NCBI GenBank assembly: GCA_020631355.1
Contig: JAHDHL010000051.1
Location: 1 to 32,119, forward strand
Reading direction: 5' to 3'
Source: Saprospiraceae bacterium
GTDB taxonomy: Bacteria; Bacteroidota; Bacteroidia; Chitinophagales; Saprospiraceae
DNA: 32,119 bases
Below, piece by piece: positions 16,340 to 23,241 of the stretch. Numbering within the stretch: the first letter of the stretch is position 1; every line of letters begins with the position of its first letter. The notes beneath the pieces are model-generated. The model saw nothing but the letters and a program-made list of their open reading frames with translations, was not told where the DNA came from and did no database searches. Made by a program: the position numbers and the translations under genes.

Positions 16340-18382
16340 ATGAGAACATTTCTACTTCACCAATATACATTGGTGTTCCTACTCATGATAGGCCTTAATA
16401 TGCCGTCTTTTGCAGGAACAGACAATGGTGACCCCATCAACTTATCCAAACTTTCCAAACCTGAGCGAATTGAACTCATCAACCAGCTCAAAATCGAAGG
16501 TGACAGCCTGTATGACATTGATGAATACAGCAAAGCCATCAAAATCTACAAGAAAGCGGAATACGTCGTACTCCAATCCAACCTTGAAAAGGAATCATTC
16601 ACTATTTTCTATGATTTGGGATACGCATACTACATGCTTGACAGCATGTCCCAATCCGTCAAGTATTTCAATGAGTTCCTGGATCTCAATCCCGACATCA
16701 AACCATCTAAGAAAGGAAAGATATTCAATAAGATTTCAAAGGCACAGCGAAACCTTGGAAACGCCGATGAAGCATTTGACTACCAATTACAAAACCTCAA
16801 GATCAGGGAGGAACTCAAGGATACCGTACAAATCGGTAATGCCATTTACCAGTTAGGTAGTATACAGTTTGACCAAGGTAATTATGACGAGGCATTAAAA
16901 TATTACAAGGAAGCCTATCAGGTGAATCTAATCCTGAATGATTCATTCACCTTGTTTTCCTGTCTGGCTGCCATCGGAGGAACATACAACAGATTGGGAG
17001 ACTACGAAAAGGCCACCCAATACAATAGTGAGGCATTGGCCATTACACTTGCCATCAATTATAAGACAGGCATGGCTTATGCTTATCATAACCTTGCAGC
17101 TGACCACCATTTGAGAAAGGAATACAAGAAGTCATTGGGCTATGCGATGATTTCACTAGAAATAAAGGAACAGAACAATGATAATTGGGGCCTGTCCGAC
17201 AGTTATAGGATGATTGGACTGAACTATATGAAGTTGAACCAACTTCAGGAGTCCAAGAAATTCCTGGACCTTGCCTATGAAAAGGCTAAGGAATTGGATT
17301 CCAAGCCAAAGATTGCAGAAGCATTGGAAGCCAGTGCCATGTTGGCTGAAAGACAAGGTGACTTCAAATCCAAAAGCTTTTATCTCGAACAACTCTTACT
17401 CACAAAAAAAAACATTATGAGTGAGAGCATCCAGAGAAAAATGGAGGATGCAAAGAATAATTACGAGATATATAAGCGGGATAAGAAAATCAATAATCTT
17501 GAAAAGACCAGAGAAGTTCAGGAGTTCAAGTCAAGGATGTATGGTATGCTCTTGTCCATTGTTTTCTTCTTCAGTCTGATTCTGGTTTACTCCTTATACA
17601 GACTTAGGAGTGCGAATAAGATGATGCTTGATAAAAATGAACTCATCAAGCAACAGAATGTAGCATTGGAAAAATCCAATAAGGCATTGGAGGATTCCAA
17701 TACGGAATTGGAGCAGTTCGCATATGTGGCTTCTCATGACATGAGGGAGCCCATCAGGACCATCCGTTCGTTCAACAGTCTTTTGGAAAGAAAGTATGCC
17801 GGCCAATTAGGGGAAAGAGGACTGGAATTCGTTCATTTTATCGGTGATGCATCAAACAGATTGGACACCATGCTAACTGATTTATTAAATTATTCCAGAG
17901 TCAACACCAAGGACCATAACAAGAGTATCGTAGACCTAACCGAAGCGGCCAAGGCAGCTGCCATGAATTTAAGCCATAAGATTACCGACAAGGATGTCAC
18001 CCTGAATATTGTCCCGTTACCGAATGTAAAAGTCAATCCTGTTCAGATGGAAAGATTGTTCCAGAACCTAATTGAGAATGGAATCAAATACAACAAGAAC
18101 AAGGAAAAAACGATAGACATCAGTTTTAGGGATAATGGTAAAGCCTATGTCTTTTCCGTCAAGGATAACGGAATCGGCATAGAACCACAATACAAGGAAA
18201 AGGTATTCGAAATTTTCAGAAGGCTACATGCCAGTAGTGAATACCAAGGTTCAGGCATCGGATTGGCGACCTGTAAGAAAATCGTGGAAAAACACAATGG
18301 ACAAATCTGGTTGAATTCCCTACCGAACGAAGGGACTACCGTTTATTTCTCCATTCCATTCCACGAAAAGATGGCAAGTTAA
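16340..18382 (+). CDS. TPR sensor histidine kinase HK1
   Basis: A 680-residue membrane sensor kinase. A signal peptide (about 1-25, ending PSFAG) is followed by about eight tetratricopeptide repeats (about 45-370) that would lie outside the inner membrane, a transmembrane segment (about 402-422), a coiled coil (about 425-455), HisKA with phospho-acceptor His466 in ASHDMREPIRT, and HATPase_c with N-box Asn580, the G1 box DNGIGI (Asp609), GSGIGLA and a final GTTVYFSIP. There is no receiver domain and no response regulator nearby. It follows the P0 peptide by 62 bp. It is a close paralogue of the kinase at 20933; the last 250 residues are the most alike. A peptide ligand is inferred from context. 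Confidence 0.85.
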   Translation: MRTFLLHQYTLVFLLMIGLNMPSFAGTDNGDPINLSKLSKPERIELINQLKIEGDSLYDIDEYSKAIKIYKKAEYVVLQSNLEKESFTIFYDLGYAYYMLDSMSQSVKYFNEFLDLNPDIKPSKKGKIFNKISKAQRNLGNADEAFDYQLQNLKIREELKDTVQIGNAIYQLGSIQFDQGNYDEALKYYKEAYQVNLILNDSFTLFSCLAAIGGTYNRLGDYEKATQYNSEALAITLAINYKTGMAYAYHNLAADHHLRKEYKKSLGYAMISLEIKEQNNDNWGLSDSYRMIGLNYMKLNQLQESKKFLDLAYEKAKELDSKPKIAEALEASAMLAERQGDFKSKSFYLEQLLLTKKNIMSESIQRKMEDAKNNYEIYKRDKKINNLEKTREVQEFKSRMYGMLLSIVFFFSLILVYSLYRLRSANKMMLDKNELIKQQNVALEKSNKALEDSNTELEQFAYVASHDMREPIRTIRSFNSLLERKYAGQLGERGLEFVHFIGDASNRLDTMLTDLLNYSRVNTKDHNKSIVDLTEAAKAAAMNLSHKITDKDVTLNIVPLPNVKVNPVQMERLFQNLIENGIKYNKNKEKTIDISFRDNGKAYVFSVKDNGIGIEPQYKEKVFEIFRRLHASSEYQGSGIGLATCKKIVEKHNGQIWLNSLPNEGTTVYFSIPFHEKMAS

Positions 18383-18507
18383 ATCTGCCTAATCATTCGA
18401 ACAACATAACCATTTTTTATAATACGCACTTTCTCCCAGTCATGTTGATTGATTTACAAATAAAAAACCGAGGTACACAACCCTCATTTTTATGAAATCA
18501 AATTTTT

Positions 18508-18523
18508 AATTACTAATCTAATA
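18508..18523 (+). promoter_or_regulatory. Conserved leader element before peptide P1
   Basis: AATTACTAATCTAATA, five bases before the ATG. It matches AATTACAAATCTATTA before P2 and AATTAAATCTATTA before P4. The block is kept although the peptide cores differ. It could be a translation-start or regulator element, or a relic of gene duplication. Confidence 0.5.
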
Positions 18524-18528
18524 TCACA

Positions 18529-18666
18529 ATGAAGAGAGAATTCAAGCAATTATCAACTAAGGAAACAAAATCCGTCAAAGGCGGAAGAAAAAGAAGACAA
18601 AGAACTGAGGAGGAATTGATGGATGCAGGATTGGTTGTTTGTCCACCACCAGACCCAGAGGATTAA
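18529..18666 (+). CDS. Double-glycine leader peptide P1 with CPPPDPED end
   Basis: A 45-residue precursor. The leader is 19 residues and ends SVKGG, with Leu -12, Ser -11, Glu -8, Val -4 and Lys -3. The predicted 26-residue core starts with a basic RKRRQR block, then an acidic helix-like EEELMDAGLVV, and ends in CPPPDPED with a single Cys. The start is the only ATG, after the conserved leader element, and a strong terminator begins 12 bp after the stop, so it is a one-gene transcript. It lies 146 bp after HK1. It is very likely secreted after leader cleavage; whether it is a signal or a modified product is unknown. Confidence 0.75.
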   Translation: MKREFKQLSTKETKSVKGGRKRRQRTEEELMDAGLVVCPPPDPED

Positions 18667-18678
18667 TATTGCCTTTAT

Positions 18679-18721
18679 AAAAACCTACACATTATATATT
18701 AAATAATCTGTAGGTTTTTTT
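18679..18721 (+). terminator. Terminator of peptide gene P1
   Basis: AAAAACCTACA (18679-18689) pairs with TGTAGGTTTTT (18709-18719), and the T-run continues to 18721. The ACCTACA stem is shared with the terminator of P2. Confidence 0.88.
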
Positions 18722-18849
18722 ATTTCATGAATGGAAACTGAGTGTGTCCCATGCCTACAATTCATAATATGATTTTTTCCAATGTCACTTCCAATAATTT
18801 GTGAATAGGAATTATAAAAAGAAAACACGCAATTTATAATTATCTATTT

Positions 18850-18865
18850 AATTACAAATCTATTA
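18850..18865 (+). promoter_or_regulatory. Conserved leader element before peptide P2
   Basis: AATTACAAATCTATTA, six bases before the ATG, matching the elements before P1 (18508) and P4 (20660). Confidence 0.5.
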
Positions 18866-18871
18866 CTGACA

Positions 18872-19030
18872 ATGAGATTGAACCAATTACAAATCCTGAG
18901 TCCGACTGACCTTAAGATGATTAAGGGAGGCAAAAAAGGTAAGCGAAAGAAAAGAAAAAAGGACAAGGATGAAGAAGTAAGGAATACTGTTGCTTTCATG
19001 GATTGTCCGCCACCAGATCCAGAAGATTAA
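18872..19030 (+). CDS. Double-glycine leader peptide P2 with CPPPDPED end
   Basis: A 52-residue precursor. The 20-residue leader ends MIKGG with Leu -12, Ser -11, Asp -8, Leu -7, Ile -4 and Lys -3, the best match of the set to the classic LS-x2-(E/D)L pattern. The 32-residue core opens with a strongly basic KKGKRKKRKKDKD stretch, then EEVRNTVAFMD and the same CPPPDPED end as P1 and P4. It has its own terminator 21 bp after the stop. Core length and sequence differ from P1 apart from the basic start and fixed end. The role is the same as inferred for P1. Confidence 0.75.
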   Translation: MRLNQLQILSPTDLKMIKGGKKGKRKKRKKDKDEEVRNTVAFMDCPPPDPED

Positions 19031-19051
19031 TATCATGATTTAAAATGATGC

Positions 19052-19089
19052 AAAACCTACAAATAGTATAGTCTATTTGTAGGTTTTTT
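19052..19089 (+). terminator. Terminator of peptide gene P2
   Basis: AAAACCTACAAATAG (19052-19066), 6-nt loop, CTATTTGTAGGTTTT (19073-19087), then T. The stem is 15 bp and perfect. Confidence 0.9.
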
Positions 19090-19499
19090 AATTGGAAGCA
19101 CCCTGTAGCAAAATGACACCAATTGTCACTTCTAACAAAACACATGCAAATTATTTGGAATACTAAATATATTATGTAATTTCATCATGGATTGCGAAAC
19201 CAAATATTTTTTTATTTCTTATCTAATAATCCTTTTGGAATGTTTACAACATCCCAAGGTTATCTAGCGTTTGTATTTTATTAATTATTTGGAATGTTGC
19301 AACCCGTTGTAAATTGTCATTCTTTTTAACGCACTATCATACTATACCCTTGTCCCAATAACTGGTGACAACTCACATTCTGAAAGGCACTCACTTCTTG
19401 AAGAAATAGCAGTTTAGCTTCCTTATTGTACACAATAGGTAGTCTTGATCTTGTGTTACGGAATGATTATTCCATCATTTTTTTCAAAAATTTATAATC
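19090..19499. other. Intergenic region between peptides P2 and P3
   Basis: About 410 bp with no gene that I can support. It holds repeated words: AATTATTTGGAAT at 19149-19161 and 19283-19295, and TTTGGAATGTT at 19234-19244 and 19288-19298. These may be regulator sites for P3. The conserved leader element seen before P1, P2 and P4 is absent here. Confidence 0.5.
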
Positions 19500-19619
19500 A
19501 TGAAAAAAGTAACTAAAAAAGACCTGAAGGTACTTTCGAAGATTAAGCAGAAAGCCCTGAAGGGAGGTAAAAAAACTGGATTAGGTTGCCCACCACCAGA
19601 ACCACCAGGGGACGATTAG
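19500..19619 (+). CDS. Double-glycine leader peptide P3 with CPPPEPPGDD end
   Basis: A 39-residue precursor and the smallest of the set. The 23-residue Lys-rich leader ends ALKGG with Leu -12, Ser -11, Leu -4 and Lys -3; position -8 is Lys instead of an acid. The core is only 16 residues, KKTGLG followed by CPPPEPPGDD, a variant of the shared end. This minimal core suggests that the Cys-Pro-Pro-Pro tail is the functional part. It has its own terminator 12 bp after the stop, and the GRDP-like gene starts 90 bp downstream of the stop. Confidence 0.72.
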   Translation: MKKVTKKDLKVLSKIKQKALKGGKKTGLGCPPPEPPGDD

Positions 19620-19631
19620 TCCTTCTACAAG

Positions 19632-19665
19632 AATGCCACACTATTGATTTAGTGTGGCATTTTTT
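19632..19665 (+). terminator. Terminator of peptide gene P3
   Basis: AATGCCACACTA (19632-19643), loop TTGATT, TAGTGTGGCATT (19650-19661), then T-run. The stem is 12 bp and perfect, and unrelated in sequence to those of P1 and P2. Confidence 0.9.
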
Positions 19666-19709
19666 ATATTTACAACCACCTCCATTCTAATAATTCCGAA
19701 AGCATTTGG

Positions 19710-20279
19710 ATGAAATCGTATTACAATGTAACTTCAGAATTCCGGAATATATCCTACTCACTTTTACAACAACATACTATGATACAATCCCTCGAAAAAG
19801 TACTGGCATACAAAAATGCACAAGTCCTGAAAGCTTGCAAAAAGCTCTATATCTACTATGATTTGAGTGATGCGGAATGCCAGCAAATATTTGAGGATTT
19901 GCTCCGTTTCCTTTGGTTATATGCCACAGTGGAAAAAAGAAAAATAGAGGAACCCAATTGGGATGCACCTGATATCAGCATCGCATACAGTATGCTAGCC
20001 ATCGATCAATTCTGGCATACCTTCATCATGAACACCCAGGATTACATGGATTTCTGTAATGATTACCTAGGACAATATGTACATCATCCCATCCCGGTAA
20101 GCAAATATTTCAAAAACAAAAAAACCTTGGGTGAGGACAAGGCCAATGAACTTTTCATCGTAGAAATGGCCACCTGTGTCATTGAATATCTTGATGGAGA
20201 AGTGGCATGGAGATGGTTTGATGAGTATGAAAAATATCTACCTGAAAACGCCGATGAACTCATCGCCCATCATGGCTGA
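19710..20279 (+). CDS. GRDP-like (DUF1399-like) protein
   Basis: A 189-residue soluble protein without signal peptide. The segment IDQFWHTFIMNTQDYMDFC (Asp99, Trp102, His103, Tyr112, Cys116) followed by YVHHPIPV (His125, His126) matches the pattern of bacterial glycine-rich-domain-containing (PF07173/DUF1399-like) proteins, where a D-x2-WH-x5-T-x2-Y-x2-FC block is followed by G-x2-HH. The preceding FLWLYA helix also fits. The His residues could bind a metal; no function is established that I can cite. An alternative ATG lies at 19779. The position among the peptide genes, on the same strand, makes it a candidate peptide-processing or immunity partner, by inference. Confidence 0.6.
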   Translation: MKSYYNVTSEFRNISYSLLQQHTMIQSLEKVLAYKNAQVLKACKKLYIYYDLSDAECQQIFEDLLRFLWLYATVEKRKIEEPNWDAPDISIAYSMLAIDQFWHTFIMNTQDYMDFCNDYLGQYVHHPIPVSKYFKNKKTLGEDKANELFIVEMATCVIEYLDGEVAWRWFDEYEKYLPENADELIAHHG

Positions 20280-20683
20280 TAATCAAGGCATTACACATTA
20301 GTCGGCATCATGTATGAAAAATGCAAAGAAACCTCACTAAAGCACTGATTATCAGCAGGGAAATACTTGCGAATCCTAGCATAAATCCGTATATTGTAGA
20401 TGGATTTAAGAACAACATTTTCTGTTGAAAACATACTAGAAACCAAGCACACTAACCACCTCGTTTATAAGAAATCGATTCAAATGGAATAGTTTTTGAA
20501 TCTCGTTTCGTAAATACTACTTCCCCTTTTAATAGAATACCTTGACATCTTATGGGTTCGTAATGAATCCGATAAAATCTAATGTATCAGTACCATAAAA
20601 CCTTTTGGTTATATCAACTGGGATTACTTTTCACGTCCCTACACTAAATGCATTTATTCAATTAAATCTATTAATATACTATT
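20280..20683. other. Intergenic region upstream of peptide P4
   Basis: About 400 bp, AT-rich, with no gene that I can support on either strand and no tRNA. The 3' part holds the conserved leader element (20660-20673). I found no perfect TAnnTTTG promoter. Confidence 0.5.
20660..20673 (+). promoter_or_regulatory. Conserved leader element before peptide P4
   Basis: AATTAAATCTATTA, ten bases before the ATG. It is two bases shorter than the matching elements before P1 and P2. Confidence 0.45.
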
Positions 20684-20863
20684 ATGGAAACAAAACCAAG
20701 TTTCAAGGTGCTATCTAAGAAAGAGGCACAGCAAGTAAAAGGAGGCGGATGGCTTTCTAACCTATTTGCTTACTGGAAAAACGAGTATGAGGAAAGAAAG
20801 GCAGCTGAAGCAGCAGCAGCAATGTCAGCAGCACCTTGTCCTCCACCAGACCCAGAAGATTAA
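20684..20863 (+). CDS. Double-glycine leader peptide P4 with CPPPDPED end
   Basis: A 59-residue precursor and the longest Cys-type member. The 21-residue leader ends QVKGG with Leu -12, Ser -11, Glu -8, Ala -7, Val -4 and Lys -3. The 38-residue core starts with an aromatic amphipathic GWLSNLFAYW segment, continues with EYEERKAAEAAAAMSAAP and ends CPPPDPED, as in P1 and P2. The core is not basic, unlike P1 and P2. It has no terminator before the kinase: a 12-bp hairpin without T-tract follows at 20895. The kinase starts 69 bp downstream, so they are probably one transcript, like P0 and HK1. Confidence 0.75.
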   Translation: METKPSFKVLSKKEAQQVKGGGWLSNLFAYWKNEYEERKAAEAAAAMSAAPCPPPDPED

Positions 20864-20894
20864 TAGAGAATTTCTTTATTCATCAAACAGTATA

Positions 20895-20925
20895 TGGGGA
20901 TATATTACAAAAAAATATATCCCCA
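20895..20925 (+). other. 12-bp perfect hairpin between P4 and HK2
   Basis: TGGGGATATATT (20895-20906), 7-nt loop, AATATATCCCCA (20914-20925). No T-tract follows. It lies between the P4 stop (20863) and the preferred HK2 ATG (20933), so it could stabilise the peptide mRNA or limit read-through into the kinase. It overlaps an alternative HK2 start at 20894, which argues against that start. Confidence 0.7.
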
Positions 20926-20932
20926 CTACCTA

Positions 20933-23020
20933 ATGATAATCAACGTAAAACATATCATACTAATCTGGACTATCTTGCTAGGAATGACATTCCAAGGCCT
21001 AGCCACTACAAGCGAAAATAAGGGAAATAAAGACCCTGAGTCCGCGCTGTACATGCCCGAACATTCCAAAGCCAAGGAATCCATCGAGTCCTATATCCTT
21101 GCAGGATTCGAAATGCATGAAAAGAAAAAGTATCATGCAGCAGAGCTCTTTTACAATAAGGCTCTTGAAATCATAGATTATTACAACCTCAGTAATGATC
21201 ACAAAATCATCTATAAGCATCTAGCAGATAATTATCACAAACTACAGAATTACGAAAAAGCCATTGAGTTCGTCAATTATTTCCTATGGGAAAATGATGA
21301 TGTGGCTCCCAAGGTAAAATCCAAATCACTACACAGACAAGCCAAGGCTTATAGGCACATTGGTGACCTCGTGAGTGCTTTTGAGACCCAATTACAAAAC
21401 CTAGAAATTGTAGAAAGTCTTGATGATACCATAGGTACATGGAGATCCATTTATGACCTAGGAAATATCCTTGTATTCCAGGATGATTTCCATGGTTCCC
21501 TAGAGTATTATTTCCAAGCAGAAAAGTTGGCACTACTCCTTGAGGACGACCTTAAATTCCTCTACTCATCATATGGGGCCATCGGAAATGCCTATCACAA
21601 ACTGGATAGTATAGAAGTATCTCTCGGCTATAACCAAAGAGCCCTGCAATTGGCCCAGGACATTGGTTATGAGGTCGGTATAGCCTATTCCCACCATAAT
21701 ATAGGTAATGACCATTTCAAGCTGAAGAATTACGAAACATCCTTGGAGCACCATAATATATCCCTGGCACTCAAGGAAGAACAAAAAGATAAATGGGGCA
21801 TCAGTAGTTCCTACAGAATGCTTGGATATGTGTATACCGAAATGGGAATGTACAAGGAAGCGGAGGAGAATCTGATCAAGGCAACGGAATACAGTAGTCG
21901 TATCAATGCCAAGCCCATGTTGGTTGAAATCTATGACATCCTAGCCAAACTACACAAGAAAACAGGTAATTCGGAAATGGCACTCCATTATCTGAATCTC
22001 TACATAGAAACCAAGGAAGAAATCAGGAACAAGAATGCCCTGATTAAATTGAAATCCAAGAAAAGTCGCTATGACCTGCGGAAAAAAGACGAGGTCATCA
22101 AGACATTGGAACATAAGAGACGGGAACAGAATCTCAAGATGAGAACGTTCACTTATGTCATGCTATCGATTCTTCCTTTCCTCTTACTACTTTTCTTTTC
22201 CTATACCCGACTCAGAAGGGCCAATGCCTTGTTGGAAAGTAAGAATCATCTGATTGAGAGACAGAACATCGCATTAGAGGAATCGAATAAGGAATTGGAA
22301 CAATTCGCATATGTGGCTTCACATGACATGAGGGAACCCATCAGAACCATTCGTTCATTCAATAGTCTTCTTAAGAGACGTTTTGAACCCGTATTGGGAG
22401 AACGAGGAATGGAATTCGTGGATTTCATTGATGATGCATCCAATCGTATGGATGTCATGCTGACTGACTTATTGGATTACTCCAGGGTCAATACAAAGGA
22501 TAAGAACAAATCCCTTATCAGTCTGACCGATCCTGCATTCCTAGCAGCAAAGAACCTGACCAATAAGTTGGAAACAGAGGGAGTAAAACTCAATGTGGCG
22601 CACCTACCCAAGGTGAAAGTCAATCCTGTACAAATGGAACGACTGTTCCAGAATCTGATTGCCAATGGTGTCAAATACAATGATAAGACCGAAAAAATCA
22701 TTGATATCAACTATAAGAAAAACGGTAAGGCCTACATCATTTCCGTTTCTGATAATGGAATCGGCATAGCTCCCGAGCACAAGGATAAGGTATTCGAAAT
22801 CTTCAGAAGATTACATGGTACTGCAGAATATGAGGGCTCAGGTATCGGGTTGGCTACCTGTAAGAAAATAGTCGAGAGACATGATGGTAAGATCTGGCTC
22901 GACTCAGAACCCAATAAAGGAACCACTGTTTATTTTTCCATCCCTTTCCCAAAGGAAGAAGACATCAAGGAAGCAGAACCAAAGGATAAGAAAAAGGATA
23001 TTGAAAGCATTTTTGCATAA
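20933..23020 (+). CDS. TPR sensor histidine kinase HK2
   Basis: A 695-residue paralogue of HK1. From the ATG at 20933 it has a signal peptide (about 1-24, with IILIWTILLGMTFQGLA), about eight TPRs (about 40-380), a transmembrane segment (about 410-430), a coiled coil, HisKA with His464 in ASHDMREPIRT, and HATPase_c with DNGIGI, GSGIGLA and GTTVYFSIP. The C-terminus adds a short charged tail. An in-frame ATG 13 codons upstream (20894) would start inside a hairpin and add a non-signal extension, so I prefer 20933. There is no receiver domain or response regulator beside it. An intrinsic terminator overlaps its stop codon. By position, its likely partner peptide is P4. Confidence 0.85.
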   Translation: MIINVKHIILIWTILLGMTFQGLATTSENKGNKDPESALYMPEHSKAKESIESYILAGFEMHEKKKYHAAELFYNKALEIIDYYNLSNDHKIIYKHLADNYHKLQNYEKAIEFVNYFLWENDDVAPKVKSKSLHRQAKAYRHIGDLVSAFETQLQNLEIVESLDDTIGTWRSIYDLGNILVFQDDFHGSLEYYFQAEKLALLLEDDLKFLYSSYGAIGNAYHKLDSIEVSLGYNQRALQLAQDIGYEVGIAYSHHNIGNDHFKLKNYETSLEHHNISLALKEEQKDKWGISSSYRMLGYVYTEMGMYKEAEENLIKATEYSSRINAKPMLVEIYDILAKLHKKTGNSEMALHYLNLYIETKEEIRNKNALIKLKSKKSRYDLRKKDEVIKTLEHKRREQNLKMRTFTYVMLSILPFLLLLFFSYTRLRRANALLESKNHLIERQNIALEESNKELEQFAYVASHDMREPIRTIRSFNSLLKRRFEPVLGERGMEFVDFIDDASNRMDVMLTDLLDYSRVNTKDKNKSLISLTDPAFLAAKNLTNKLETEGVKLNVAHLPKVKVNPVQMERLFQNLIANGVKYNDKTEKIIDINYKKNGKAYIISVSDNGIGIAPEHKDKVFEIFRRLHGTAEYEGSGIGLATCKKIVERHDGKIWLDSEPNKGTTVYFSIPFPKEEDIKEAEPKDKKKDIESIFA

Positions 23021-23035
23021 AAAATGCTTTTTTTT
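23004..23035 (+). terminator. Terminator overlapping the HK2 stop codon
   Basis: AAAGCATTTTT (23004-23014), loop GCATA, AAAAATGCTTT (23020-23030), then T-run to 23035. The stop codon TAA (23018-23020) lies in the loop and first stem base, so the last codons are part of the hairpin. Confidence 0.85.
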
Positions 23036-23089
23036 ATTCCCAAACACTCACATTTCCATTTCCCCTACTCTATATAAGTAACGATTCAA

Positions 23090-23241
23090 AAGTTATAACC
23101 ACAAACTTGGATATCATTCGAGTTTGGCAACCCCATGAAAACAATTCCAATATAACCGTGAAACAACAACGCTTGGCAACGCCAACCCCAATTCACTATG
23201 CTTTAAGTAGCCGCCCATAAGTCCAGGGCGGCTCTTTTTTT
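23090..23241 (+). ncRNA. Possible small RNA ending in a strong terminator
   Basis: A non-coding stretch of about 150 bp ends in a GC-rich terminator, AGCCGCCC (23209-23216) with GGGCGGCT (23226-23233) and seven T, on the plus strand. HK2 already has its own terminator 170 bp earlier, so this one needs a separate plus-strand transcript. A small hairpin TTGGC-AAC-GCCAA (23173-23185) precedes it. I see no clear promoter and the 5' end is a guess. Confidence 0.35.
23209..23241 (+). terminator. Intrinsic terminator
   Basis: AGCCGCCC, 9-nt loop, GGGCGGCT, then CTTTTTTT. It faces the plus strand and overlaps the stop codon of the convergent lipoprotein gene. The minus strand has no T-run after the stem. 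Confidence 0.85.

Noticed and set aside
20551-20570. tRNA-like GGTTCG word in the gap before P4
   Set aside because: The bases around it do not form a T-arm or cloverleaf.
20894-20932. Upstream start for HK2
   Set aside because: The ATG lies at the foot of a 12-bp hairpin and adds residues in front of a normal signal peptide.
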